Position numbers and translations under genes: made by a program. This document shows, piece after piece, positions 10,790 to 22,470 of a DNA stretch of 64,000 nucleotides. The stretch comes from Cunninghamella blakesleeana (Eukaryota > Mucoromycota > Mucoromycetes > Mucorales > Cunninghamellaceae): the NCBI GenBank assembly GCA_017871115.1, contig JAFCIZ010000006.1, positions 310,001-374,000 of the forward strand. Reading direction: 5' to 3'. The notes under the pieces are model-generated. The model was not told the DNA's origin. It did no database searches and saw only the letters and a program-made list of their open reading frames with translations. The stretch's first letter is position 1, and the number at the start of each line of letters is the position of its first letter.

Positions 10790-11209
10790 CTTTTTTAATT
10801 AACCAAAAAAAAAAAAGAAAAAAAAAACCATAATATTCATCTTATTTTTTTCCCTTCTATTATTTTTTATTGCATCATTTTATTATTATTTTTGTATATA
10901 TATATAAACAAATCACTTTTTTTTACTTTTATTTTTGGCATTTTTAATGAAAGAATAAATATATATTTTTTTAAAAACACAAAAAACTAATAATTTATTA
11001 AATTGAAATGAGATTGTATAAAAATCAAAAAAGAAAAATAAATAAAATAAAAACAACACTATAAAATAATAATAAATATATAATAAAATTTGTACAAAAA
11101 AAGGAAGGGATCATTTAAAAAAAAGGATATCGTTCATATATATATATATAACATTCAAAAAAAAAAAAGGAGTGAGAAAAAGATAAAAGTAATGCCGGCA
11201 TTATTTTAT
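10790..11209. other. Convergent 3' region between RPC2 and G-alpha
   Basis: Very AT-rich 420 nt with A and T runs and short TA repeats. It probably holds both 3' UTRs. No gene is visible. Confidence 0.6.
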
Positions 11210-12774
11210 TCAAAGTAATCCGACATCTCGCATGGTTTCTTGTAATATAACGTCCATGATGGCTCTAAAAACGAATTTGATTTGTTCTGTGTCAGTTGCG
11301 CAAGTGAAGTGAGAATAAAGTTGGGTATCATTTGTCGAAGGTTTTAATTTTGTAAATTTATTTTCAATATATTTGTATCCATCTTTGTAATCATTTGAAC
11401 CTAATAGAAATATTGAATAAAAAAGTATTTGTATGTATATGATTAAAATGAATGATCAATCTTATTATTGTAATTATTATTAATATTTTTAAAAAAAAAG
11501 TAAGGAAAAAAAAAAAGAGAAGGGGGAATAGTAGAAAAAGAAGAAAAAACTTTACCTTGGTAATCAGGAAAATAAGTTTGAAAATCCGCTTTTGACCATT
11601 TCTTTTGAAAGAGATCGGTTTTATTGAATAACAAAATAAAAGAAGTGTGAGTAAACCAAGGGGTATTACAAATAGAAGCAAATAAATCGATGGATTCTTT
11701 TAAACGATTAATTGATGCATCTTCAAATAAAACTTGATTGTATTCAGAGATAGCTACCATAAAGATCACGACGGTTACATTTTCAAAACAATGGATCCAT
11801 TTTTTACGCTCAGATCGCTGACCTCCTACATCTACTAATATATAATTTCTATTTTCGTATTTGAATTTCGTTTCTGTTATCCCTGTTGTTTTCACTCTAG
11901 ATCGTAATATATCTTGATCAGTTGGAGTAAATCTTGGATCACCAATACGTTGAATTGAATTAAAATAACTATTTTTTTTTTTTTTTTGGTATAATAGATG
12001 AATAGGAGAAAAAAAGATATAAAAGAAAATAATATGAGTTTTAAATATTAGAAAAAAAAGTTAAAATATATATCTTTTACAAGTAATAGAAAAGTTTAAC
12101 AAAACTTTAAAAAAAAAGGATAATAAACTCCGTTCCTTTTTTTTTTTTTTATATTCTATTTTTTCACATCGCCTATATATAAAACTTACTATGAAGCAGA
12201 ATCATTTAATTGAAATTCATTTCTTTTTTTATAAGCCAGTTGAATAATTGGATGATGCCATAATTGATCTATTTTTTGTACTAAATCCGTAGGTAATAGT
12301 AAAATGTTACCTCTACTAATGTTTTGTTCATGTTTTTGAAAAGTATGAATTAATTCTTGTCTATTTTCTTGTATATCTGTTGTTGGTAAATCTAAATAAT
12401 CAATGGCTTGTAATAAAGTGATCATAGATTGTAAAGTATTTTTCACGATAATATCTCGAAATGTTAGTCGTTCTTCTTTTGAAAACCCTCCGTCATGAAT
12501 AAGTCGTATTTGTTTTAAAAAAGTTGATTTTCCTGATTCCCCAGATCCTATTTTTTTTTTTTTTTTTTTTTGAAAAAAAGGGAATGTGTATGTTATTATT
12601 ATTATATTAAATAAAATATAGAAAAATTAATTATGATATTTTTAGGTACATACCAAGTAATAATAGTTTTATAGTTTTAGTTGCTACTTTTTCGTTTTTT
12701 AGTTGTTCTTCAATTTCTTCATTACGTAGATGTTCTGTACTGTATGAAGTTGTAGTAGAAATACAACAACCCAT
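11210..12774 (-). CDS. Heterotrimeric G-protein alpha subunit
   Basis: GTP-binding switch that couples membrane receptors to effectors at the plasma membrane. Four exons (12774-12654, 12547-12190, 11968-11556, 11400-11210) give 360 aa, the normal size. The N-terminus MGCCIS carries Gly2 for myristoylation and Cys3/Cys4 for palmitoylation. G1 is GSGESGKST (41-49); the switch I region has RSRVKTTGI (catalytic Arg near 184); G3 is DVGGQ with catalytic Gln near 210; G4 is FNKTDLF near 275; G5 is TCATDT. The C-terminus ends RDVGLL and lacks the Cys at position -4 that pertussis toxin modifies in Gi-type proteins. The receptor partner cannot be told from sequence. It is divergent from the WD40 gene at 13305. 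Confidence 0.95.
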
Positions 12775-13304
12775 TATGATAATATATTTAAAATAAAAAA
12801 ATAATTAAAAAAATAAAATAAAATGAAAGTGAAAACAAATAAATAAAAAAAGTGAGAATAAAAGGAAAGAGAGAGATAGAGAAAAAAAATAAAATAAAAT
12901 AATGAAATATGAAAATTTTAAAGTGGAGATGTCCAAATTTAGAATTGCGGGGTTCTATTAGTGTAACTATAGATTAAAAAAAGTGACAGAGGTTGACAAA
13001 TAATATTAATATAAAATGCATTGGGTTTAAAGTTTAAAAAATAGTGTATGTGTAGCCTAACTTTTCTATTTATTTGTTGTTTAACTTGGTTTTGGTTTTT
13101 TTAAGTGTCGTAAATAATAAACAATTCATCCTTAAATGATTCAACCAACTTGATCACCATTTTTATTATTATTATTATTATTATTTTAAATCACACGTTT
13201 CATTTTTTGTTATTGTTATTGTTACTGTTTTTTTTGCTTATCTTTTTTTCTCTTATTTTTTTTTTCTACCTTGTTTTTTTATTTTTTTTCTTTCTTTCTA
13301 CAAT
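12775..13304. other. Divergent promoter region, G-alpha and WD40 genes
   Basis: 530 nt shared by two genes starting in opposite directions. It has purine-rich repeats on the G-alpha side and pyrimidine-rich tracts before the WD40 start, plus an (ATT)n run at about 13163-13185. No specific binding site was recognised. Confidence 0.6.
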
Positions 13305-13526
13305 ATGACAAAGACAGAGGGGACACTTTCAAAAGAAACAAGAAAGCTTCGAAAGGTTAAAAAATTTCTTGACGAAGAAGGTAAAAAATAAGGAAGAGAG
13401 ACTTTAAAAAAAACGATCAATTTTTTTAAACCCTTCATTTTTTTTTTTTTATAAAGAACCTATTGAAACTAAATCAATAGCAACAACAAAAACAAGAACA
13501 ACACGAGCAAAAAATAGTACAACCAC

Positions 13527-13570
<44 letters not shown>

Positions 13571-13655
13571 GCACTAATAGTAGTCAAGATGATAAAACTG
13601 ATATATTAAGTACACCTAATTCACCTATTCCAACTACTTCCCCCTCTTTTCAACT

Positions 13656-13702
<47 letters not shown>

Positions 13703-15752
13703 TGATGGATGGACTGGAGGAAGAAGATAGTATGATAAAACAAGTAGTTGAAGAAGAAGAAATGACTCACGCGTTAAAAGAGTTGAATATAAAAAAAAAA
13801 GAAGATCCCGGCTACGATTCCATGGAAGAATATAATACCGATGATTTGATTGAAGAAGTCGATGGTTTGCCTCCTATTGTATTTAAACAAGAAAATAATA
13901 ATACTACTGCTACTAATAACCGTAAAGATAAAAGAAATATAAATAATAACACCGGTAATAATAAACGGAAAAGAAGTGTTCAAAAAAAAAATACAAAACA
14001 AAAAGCAACCTCAAGACGTAGTAAAGAAAAAAAAGTAAGTTGTATAAATAAAATCAATTATATAATAGTAACAAAAAAAAAGATGGATAAAAAAAAAGGC
14101 ACTTTTTTTTTTTTACTAATTATTGGCCATTCTTTTCTTTTCTTGTTTTCCCTTCTACAAAGCCAATTGTAGTGAAAAAAGATGTTTTTAAAGTACCAAC
14201 TTATGATCGTGAACGCGTCCAACAATTACTTGATCATTATTCTACTGATACTTATTGGGAATTCCACCCAGAAAGTAGTGAATACATGATTGATCAAGTC
14301 AATGAAAATAACCAATTACAAGCCATCCACACTTTGGATCATTTACAAGGTCCTGTCTTAGGGATGACATTGTCTGATGATGGACAACTTTTAGCAACTT
14401 TTTGTGTGCTGGGCCATGTTTCTATTTGGGATGTTCGACAGAATTTTAAATTATTAAGAAAATTACGTGATAAAGATGAAACGCAAATTGATGAATTTTA
14501 TTGTGGTCTCTTTAAAGAAAATTATATGTTGACAGCTGGCAAATTAAAAGATAGGTATCGGTGGTCTGAAACCGATGAGGATTGCCATATCTTACCTTGC
14601 CCTATTAAAGTAAAGTAGAATAAAAAAGAAAAAAAAGGAAAAAGAAAAGAAGAAGAAAAAAAATAAAAAAGGAAAAAAAGAATGTTTTATATGTTTAATA
14701 GTATTTATTTATTTATAATTGTTAATATTTACATAGATCTTTGATCTAGAAACAGATAAAGTAATTGGCAGATTAGAGGGTCATTCTGAAGAAATTTTAT
14801 GTATCAAATCTTTAAAATTTGAAGATAAAAACTATTACATCACTACAAGTCAAGATGGTTATATTTTTAAATGGCATATGGAAAACGATTGGATGTATGT
14901 TAATAAAATAAATAAATAAATAAATAGAAGAAAAGTATTAACCATAAATATACCCATCCCTCTATCTATTTTATTATTATTGTTATAGTACTTTGATTGA
15001 TTCTCAATGTATGGGGGACGGCGTTACATGTATGGCGTTTACTGTCAGCTTTTTACCTAATACAGGCAATAAGTACTTTTTAGGTGCTTGTGATGCTCAT
15101 TTAAAACTCTATGATTTTGAGCAAGCTCAAGTCATGCAAACATTTGAAAATATGTATTCTTCTTATTGTGACTGTGGTAAATTTATTCATTGGTTGGATG
15201 AAATGGAATATATAACAAATCAAAAAAAATACAAGGAAATTGATAAAGAAAATAAAGAAGACGTAACGGAAAAAAATAAAAGTAAAGGAAAAGGAAAAGG
15301 GAAAGCAAAAGAAGTTGATATAAAAAAAGGAGAAAAAGAAGAAGATGAAGATACTATTGTGAATATTGATGAAATGGATGAAGATGATCATGATCAACAA
15401 GAATATGCTTGGTTTATTAGCCGTGGTGCAGAAATGTGTGATATTGATGATGGCGTTTCTTCTACTCCCAATACTTGTACTTTACATCGTTTATGGTATC
15501 CAAAACAATCGGGCGACCCTTTTCAATTGGAAGAAATTAAAAAATATAAACATGAAGATTATCATTCAAATTCTTGGTTGGTGAAAATCGCTTCAAATGG
15601 TAGATATTTATTTGCGCCTACTCTATATGGTCAAATTTTTGTTTTTAATATTTTAACTGGTCAAGTTACGAGTATCATTAAAGAACATCAAGGTAAAAAA
15701 TGAATAGTTAAATAAATAAAATTAAATGATGATGACAATCTTTATATAAGAA

Positions 15753-15783
<31 letters not shown>

Positions 15784-16006
15784 TGTATAATGATTAGATA
15801 TGGAAGTGCGCGATATTATTATACATCCTTATTTCCCATTATTAATTTCTTGTGGTGATGGTAAGTTAAAATAAAATAAAAATAAAAACAACGAGGGGTA
15901 CACAGATGGGAATATTTAAATTTATAAATAAATAATAAACAAAAAAATATTATTTATACTTTTTTATCTAGATGGAACCGCAAGAGTCTATACATGGAAG
16001 GAATAA
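13305..16006 (+). CDS. WD40-repeat protein with disordered Asn-rich N-terminus
   Basis: Seven exons join in frame: 13305-13380, 13457-14034, 14163-14609, 14737-14894, 14989-15692, 15798-15860, 15972-16006, for 686 aa. Residues about 25-215 are low complexity: Asn runs from AAT repeats, acidic patches, then basic Lys/Arg patches (NKRKRS, TSRRSKEKK) that could be nuclear localisation signals. From about 230 on there are WD40-like blades, e.g. GHVSIWDVRQ, GHSEEILCIKSL, TSQDGYIFKWH and a final SCGDDGTARVYTW. A charged Lys/Glu insertion sits between blades near residue 500. WD40 propellers are binding platforms; no specific partner can be named. A chromatin or nuclear role is possible from the basic patches but is speculation. 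Confidence 0.8.
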
Positions 16007-16251
16007 TCATCATCTATTTTTTTTTTTTACGTTGAACAGCATATGTTTGATTAAATAGTACACCCAACCTTTTTTTTTTCTCTTAAAATATTATATACAA
16101 AATTCATTTTCTTAAAACAAAAAACAAAATTGGTTTTTTTTATTATTATTATCCATTGTAGTGATTTATGTATATAAATAATTCATTAAATAAATATTTT
16201 CAAAGAATTTAAAAGACTTGCTCTGGTTTTTTTTATATATTTTATAATTTT

Positions 16252-18690
16252 TTACAAGCGAGCACCTTTAGGGAATTGTTTCATAGCTTGACGAACACCT
16301 AAATCAGCCATGATTTCTTCAGAACCACCCAAAATAGCCTATTAAAAGTTATGAATAGAGAATAAAAAACATAAAGGTTGAGTTACACATATTGCTGAAT
16401 AATTGATATTATTGTTATTATTAAAAATAAATAGATAAATAAAACTTACAGAGAATTTATAGGTTCTTTGAAGAGATTCAATGTAACGACCCATACCAGT
16501 CTTGGTAATAGCACGACCACCAAAGATTTGACAAGCATCATCAGAAATATTATGAAGCATACGAGTAGATTGGTATTTAGCTAAAGCAATAGGACCAGCA
16601 AGTTTAATGGATTGTTCTTTATAGTCCATATGGTTCATTTGATAAGTTAAGTTTTCAAGCCAGTTATGGAAAGATTCAACTTGGGCAATCTAATTTTATA
16701 AAATAAAATAAGATTAAATAAAAAATCACATATTGATATATATTACAACAGCTATAGTTTTTTCTTTTTTTAAAAACAAAAAAAAAAATATAAAAAAAAT
16801 TATATATATTATTTACCATGCCAGCAAGTTTATTTCTAATAACTGGTTGATCAATAAGACGTTTACCAAATACTTTACGTTGGTTAGCCCATTTGAAGCA
16901 TTCTTCTACAGCAATACGACCAGCATAACTAGCTCCCATAAGCATAACTAAACGTTCGTGATTGAAGTTGGCTATATATTATAAAAACAATATAAAACAA
17001 ATAAAAGAAATTTAGTTCAGGTCAATCTTTAATTTTTATCACTATTCTTATATATATAGATTATTCACTTACAAAGAACAACCATGAAACCTTGGTTTTC
17101 AACACCTAACAAGTTTTCAACGGGTACTTTAACCTATATTATTTAAAAATTAAAAGAAAGAAAAATCATTAATTAATTGATAATTATTATTTTTCGTTTT
17201 AAAATAGAAATAATGAAGAGAGCTTTACGTTTTCAAAAGTGACATAAGCAGTACCAGCAGCAGCAGAGTATGAAGTTTTAATAGGTTTAGTTTCAACACC
17301 TTCACCACGTTCAATTAAAAGCATAGAAAGACCCTTATCAGTACGAACAGCGGTTGAGAAGTATTGAGCATATCTATAAATAATATAAAAAAGAATAAAA
17401 AAAATGTAAAATGTTAATTTTTTTACATTATTATTATTATTTTGATCAACTTATTTTATTACTATTGCTATTGATATTATGTTTTACCTTCCACTAGTGA
17501 TCCATTTTTTAACACCGTTTACAATATAGTGAGAACCGTCAGCAGAAAGTTTAGCAGTGGTACGGATTCTTGCAACGTCAGAACCAGCATAAGGTTCAGT
17601 AATGGCTAAACAGATACGTTTCTTACCAGATAAAATTTCAGGGACGAGCTAATAATAATAATAATAATGAATATCATATATTTACTTATTCCATTAATAC
17701 CATCATCATTATATACGACTTACTTTTTGACGAAGAGCAGGTTTAGCAAAGTTAAGGATGGTAGGAATAGCAATAACAAAGCCACCAATAGTACCATCAT
17801 CAACACCACGAGGAACAACACGAGCAAATTCTTCACTAAAAAGTTTTAAATAATAATAATTATAATGATTATAATATTAATATCGGCCAACCTATTTATA
17901 AATTTCTCTCTATCCATTTATATTATAAAAAATAACTTACTGAACGATCATTTCACTATTAAATAAAATAAAATAAAAAGAATTAATTTAATAAATGAAT
18001 ATCAATAATCATTACACTATTTTTAATTTTAATTTTTCTTTTTTCTTTTTTTCCAAAAAAAAACTTACTGGAAGTAATCAAATTCTTCGGGTGTAACACC
18101 ACCTGGAATATTGATACCTTTAAGATGTTTACCAGGACCAATGTTACAAGCTAATAAACCAGTTTCACCTAATTTTTGCATAAGTTCATCAGGAATATTG
18201 CCATCGGTTTGATCAAGTTCACGGAACTCAGGTTCAAGTTCACTAAGAATTTCACGAACAGCAAGACGGAACTTGAAATGAGATTCCCTAATAAAAAAAA
18301 TATAGAGTAAATAAGGAAAAATATTAATCTTCACATGCTGATTATATATATATATTTATAAAAAAAAATGCAAGCTGTACGCTAAAGGCTAAACAATTTT
18401 TTTAAAAAAATACACACACGTATATATATGTATATATTGATACTTACTTGAAATAGGGAGATTTGAAACCCATCCAAGCACTTGATTCAGCATAAGGAAC
18501 TTTAGAAATAGAAGTAGGATTACGCATTTCAATTTGAGGTTCTTCACCAGCAATAGTACCGATCTTATAACGTTTGTATTTTTGTAAAACTTCTTGACGA
18601 TGGAGACCATAGAAAGCATCAGTAGCATCTTTACCAGCTAATTCAAGAATAGGGAAAACACCACCTGGATGCATATCCTATTTTCATATA

Positions 18691-18731
<41 letters not shown>

Positions 18732-18881
18732 TATTATTGTTGTTATTTAAAATAATAATAGTAATATAACTATATTTACCTTAAAGACACTCATGTCATA
18801 AACTTCAGTATCGATAATAATCCATAAATCTTCATCAGAAGTATGACGAGCTACTTCTTCACGAGTAAAAGTTTTAGCCAT
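16252..18881 (-). CDS. Cytochrome b5 domain fused to acyl-CoA dehydrogenase
   Basis: Eleven exons: 18881-18780, 18677-18448, 18287-18069, 17955-17941 (15 nt), 17835-17724, 17648-17488, 17373-17229, 17133-17073, 16971-16817, 16689-16450, 16338-16252; 508 aa. Residues 1-75 form a cytochrome b5 haem domain with HPGG (His37) and GLHR (His60) as axial ligands. From about 110 on is an FAD acyl-CoA dehydrogenase: [20 protein letters not shown] and a C-terminal [19 protein letters not shown]. Such enzymes oxidise acyl-CoA at C2-C3; an attached b5 domain could pass electrons. At the place where many family members have catalytic Glu in an EGT motif this protein reads LGGSEE, so the base may lie elsewhere, or the activity may differ. 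No mitochondrial presequence is seen. The C-terminal GARL is not a canonical SKL. Confidence 0.9.
17941..17955 (-). other. 15-nt microexon of the b5-ACAD gene
   Basis: The exon TGAAATGATCGTTCA has AG before it and GTAAGT after it on the minus strand. It adds five residues (HEMIV across the junctions) between DYF and HEEFARVV without changing the frame. Skipping it would also keep frame. Confidence 0.75.
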
Positions 18882-20200
18882 TGTAAGTTAATATATACAA
18901 AAGAGTAGGGAATAAAGGGTGTTTTTATTTAATAGAGGAAAAAAGAAAAAGAAAAAGAGAAAAGAACAAAAAAAAAAAGGAAAATGTGGGGAAATATACT
19001 TTATAATAAATTTTTCCACAGCTGAGCTTTAAACATTTTTGATGTGTAATCCATAAAAATTACTATTACCGCCAAATTTTTGGTATGTGATTTTATAACA
19101 TCACCAGATTTATTTTACTTTAATACATTTATTTAACATTGAAAGTATTTCATACACAGATATATCATCAAGAATTTTGCTAGTTATAATTATGTATGCT
19201 TTTCTTTATTCTATTTTTTATTTTTAATGGTTATATATTTTAAAACAATATTTTTAATTGGACTAAATATGTTTGATTCATACAGTAATTAAAAAAAAAA
19301 ACTAGTAAATAAAAAAGTATATATTAATAATTAAGGTTCTTAAAAAAACAAAGTGATAGATGTATTTATTATTATCAGTCAATGAATGACATTGTAATGA
19401 AGTATTTTTTTTTTAAAAAAATAGTAATAATCAATGATTGAATGATATAACATAAATTATCATTACTTTTTTTTTTTCCAAAGAAAATGACCAGAAACAT
19501 ATTATTCATTAAAAATTAATCATCTCCGGCGACTTGATTAAAAAGAACATTTTTACTGCATAATATTGATAAATTTAACCAGAATATTCATGAAAGTTAG
19601 TAAAACTAATTTATATGTTCCACTTTTTTATTTTATTTTTTTCCCAAAAACTCAAATGAAGTCGTACCATTTTTTTCGCTCTATTCTATTTTTTTAAAGT
19701 TTTGTTGATATACACTTGTAAAATCCACTTGATATATAGTTATTATCCGCACATAAATTAAGCAATAAATATAATTTTTTTGTAAATGTAAAAAGGAAAC
19801 CTGTTGGATCGTTATCATCATCAATAATAATAAATAAAGAAAATAATAATAATCAGAGTAATAAAATTGAATAATAATAATAGTGGTATAAAAATGTGTA
19901 GTCTAGAGTAAATTGAAACAATAAAGGCTGTTACTTTATTACAGGATTGAAGAACGATAAGAAAAAAAGAAGTGTTGTGTGTATGGTTTTTCAAAGAAAA
20001 AAAAAAAGTATTTTTCTATGTTATATTATTAAATAAATGACCTAATAAAAAGTTGCTGAAGATTTTTTTTTGGTTTTGATAATATATTTAGTCCTTAAGA
20101 TCCTATTGTTATTAATAAAGAAAGCAAAAAAAAAAAAGTGAGAAGATTTATTCAATTTATTTATTTAAAAAAGTATTATTTATCCATATGGAGGCTATTT
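18882..20200. other. Intergenic, 1.3 kb
   Basis: AT-rich and without a convincing ORF. It includes the promoter of the b5-ACAD gene on its left edge (purine-rich on the plus strand) and the 3' side of the Cox7a-like gene on its right. No repeat or relic was recognised. Confidence 0.55.
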
Positions 20201-20531
20201 TCAGTCACTTACACGAACCATACGGGTAAGACCGTAAAGAGAACCTACAAGACCAGTACCGATAACGAGGAAGGTAGTGTAGACAAAGAGCTTATCTCTA
20301 GGACCACGAAGGAATAAAGGAGTCTTTGAAGGAGCCTATTGTTTATATTATTTTATTTTTAATAAAGGTTGATGGTATATTTTAAATACATATTAGTAAA
20401 AGTGTATATTGAATATTATCTAATTTCCTTCTATTCTTTTTTTCAATGATTCAAGTTATTTTTCTATTTTAATTTACTTGGAAATAACGTTGTTGAGCAA
20501 GAACGTTGTTAGGTCTGTTGACAAGAGACAT
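20201..20531 (-). CDS. COX7: Cytochrome c oxidase subunit 7a-like protein
   Basis: Two exons (20531-20478 and 20335-20201) give 62 aa. After a short N-terminal segment (MSLVNRPNNVLAQQRYFQ) comes RGPRDKLFVYTTFLVIGTG and a single membrane span ending in YGLTRMV, the pattern of fungal Cox7/subunit VIIa of complex IV in the inner mitochondrial membrane. Size and topology match the family. The intron lies directly after codon 18. The identification rests on this short conserved stretch, so it is good but not certain. Confidence 0.75.
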
Positions 20532-21123
20532 GATAAATTAATAATAATATAAGTGTAAAGATGGAAGAGAAAAAAAAAGAAGGGAGATAGAAATCAAAAC
20601 AAAATAAAAAAAAATTATAGCCAGATTCCCTCCACTATCAACGTCACGGGCAGCAGCTGGAATTTAATTTAAATTTGTTTTTTAATGATATTGTGAACAA
20701 TATAAATAAAGCCTATATTTTTTTATATCATATTATTATCTTTGATTGCTATTTTATCGATATTTTTAAAAGTTGAAAGTAAACATTAATACATTAAAGA
20801 ATTTTTTTAAATTTTTAACCATAATTATTATTATTAAAAATTAAAAAGAGTATGCATTTTTTATTAGGGTCATAAGCTTCTTCTTTTGAATTTACTTGGT
20901 ACACACTAAAAAATCTTTTTGAGTCTAAAAAAGGAAATCGGTGCGTTTCATACATATACAAGGAAAAAAAGTAGGTGGTAATATACTCTTTCCTTAAATA
21001 ACTATATGAACTCTTTATAATTAAATAATATTAATACATAAACGAACACTTTGACGATAGGCCATTAGGTTTATGTTTATTTAATTTGCTGTAATATTTC
21101 TTATATATACCCTTTTCAATTAG
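20532..21123. other. Intergenic, upstream of the Cox7a-like gene
   Basis: AT-rich, about 590 nt. It contains the Cox7a-like promoter on its left. No ORF or repeat was recognised. Confidence 0.5.
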
Positions 21124-22036
21124 ACTGACCTACTACAGCATACCAGCGATACGGATACGTTTAATTATGCTATTGATGAATTCTGTAGTATATATCAGGA
21201 ACAATAAAGTTTCGTTAGTTATTTTAAAAAAGAACTGCTTGCCGATGAAAGAATAATCAGAATGTGGAGTAAGGTATTTAATGGCAATCTGATCTTATCA
21301 ATGTTGACAAACAATTATATTGTATCATACCATAATCAATTAAAGCTGTTTACTTAAGCCGTGAACAAAATAGACACATAGGCAGATTGTTATATATTAT
21401 TACTAATCATGTTGAATACAATATTATTGCAAAACGTGGTAGAATGATACAAGATATTAGTAGAATGTATTCATATCAAAGGGAAATAAAATCAAGAAGA
21501 TATCATGCCGATATCATTCCAAAAGCAACTTTACATGAGTACATCGTTTATGGCCCTAATAACAGTACAGAATGAATGTGCTCCTTTTTCTAAAAGAGAA
21601 GCTGTGTACGATATATTAGTTACTGAAAATACGATTTCTTTTTGACTTGTTATGATTATCAAAGTAATAAGTATTCGTGTAAGCATATTTTTTTACTTGA
21701 ACAATTCAAAAGCTTCAGTATAGTATCAATTCCATTTCGTAATAATTTTTCTTCAGCTGAATCAAAAAACTGTTCACTTTATCATTTTCACCCGTTCAGT
21801 TTTATATTTCTCTATCAATCATAGCACATACCATTCCCTCGACATCCCATTCATCTACCACCTTGTCAACATCAGTAGCACAAAATATGTTACCAAACTG
21901 TTTGCCATGTAATAACGATTTGATTACTTCTATGTACTATGAACGAGAACAGTTTTCAAAAATAATTAGTGATACAACAGAAGATGTTGAAGAATATTAT
22001 AAAATTCTTAAGCAGTATGAAGACATGTATAGTTAG
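21124..22036 (+). pseudogene. Decayed MULE-type transposase (C-terminal half)
   Basis: Reading across frames recovers a MULE-like transposase order. DTFNYAIDEFCSIYQEQ is followed by an in-frame TAA, then YFKKELLADERIIRMWSKVF, then TNNYIVSYHNQLK (family-typical TNNxxESxHNxLK). A frameshift at about 21347 leads to YLSREQNRHIGRLLYIITNH..., ending with a stop after IVYGPNNSTE. A SWIM-like zinc finger remnant follows (TCYDYQSNKYSCKHIF, at about 21645), and a last open piece ends at TAG 22034-22036. At least three lesions are visible. The DDE catalytic part and terminal inverted repeats were not found. Assignment to Mutator-like elements is by motif only. Confidence 0.6.
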
Positions 22037-22470
22037 TTAAAGCGTAAAAATCCTAACATTTTTCGCAGAAATAATACACAGAGAAATTAAATTTGATTTA
22101 TTATTATTATTTCAATTATAAATGAATAATTATGTAGATATTTCTACAGTATTTTTTTATTGTATTAAAATCGAATTTATTATAAAAATATTTGAAAAAA
22201 AAGAATAAAATTAAAGATAAAGAAAGAGAAGGAAAGGAAAAAAAGAGGACTTTTATTTTTTAAAAAAGGTGCATAATAGAGTAGGGACAATATCATTCCA
22301 ACTTGAGCTGTCAATAATTTATCCGAAATTGGATGAAATACGAGGATGCAAAAATTTGATTAGCGGAGTTTTTCAAATTTATAAAGCTTGTAGTTTTTTT
22401 TCTCCAACTTTTTTTTACGTTTTATTCTACACTTCTTTTTCACTCTCTTTCTTCAAAATAATAATAATAG
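22037..22470. other. Intergenic, promoter side of the J-protein gene
   Basis: About 430 nt of AT-rich sequence. Its last 100 nt are pyrimidine-rich (CACTCTCTTTCTTC) before the ATG at 22471, as before other genes here. A short open frame at 22269 has no recognisable features. Confidence 0.5.
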
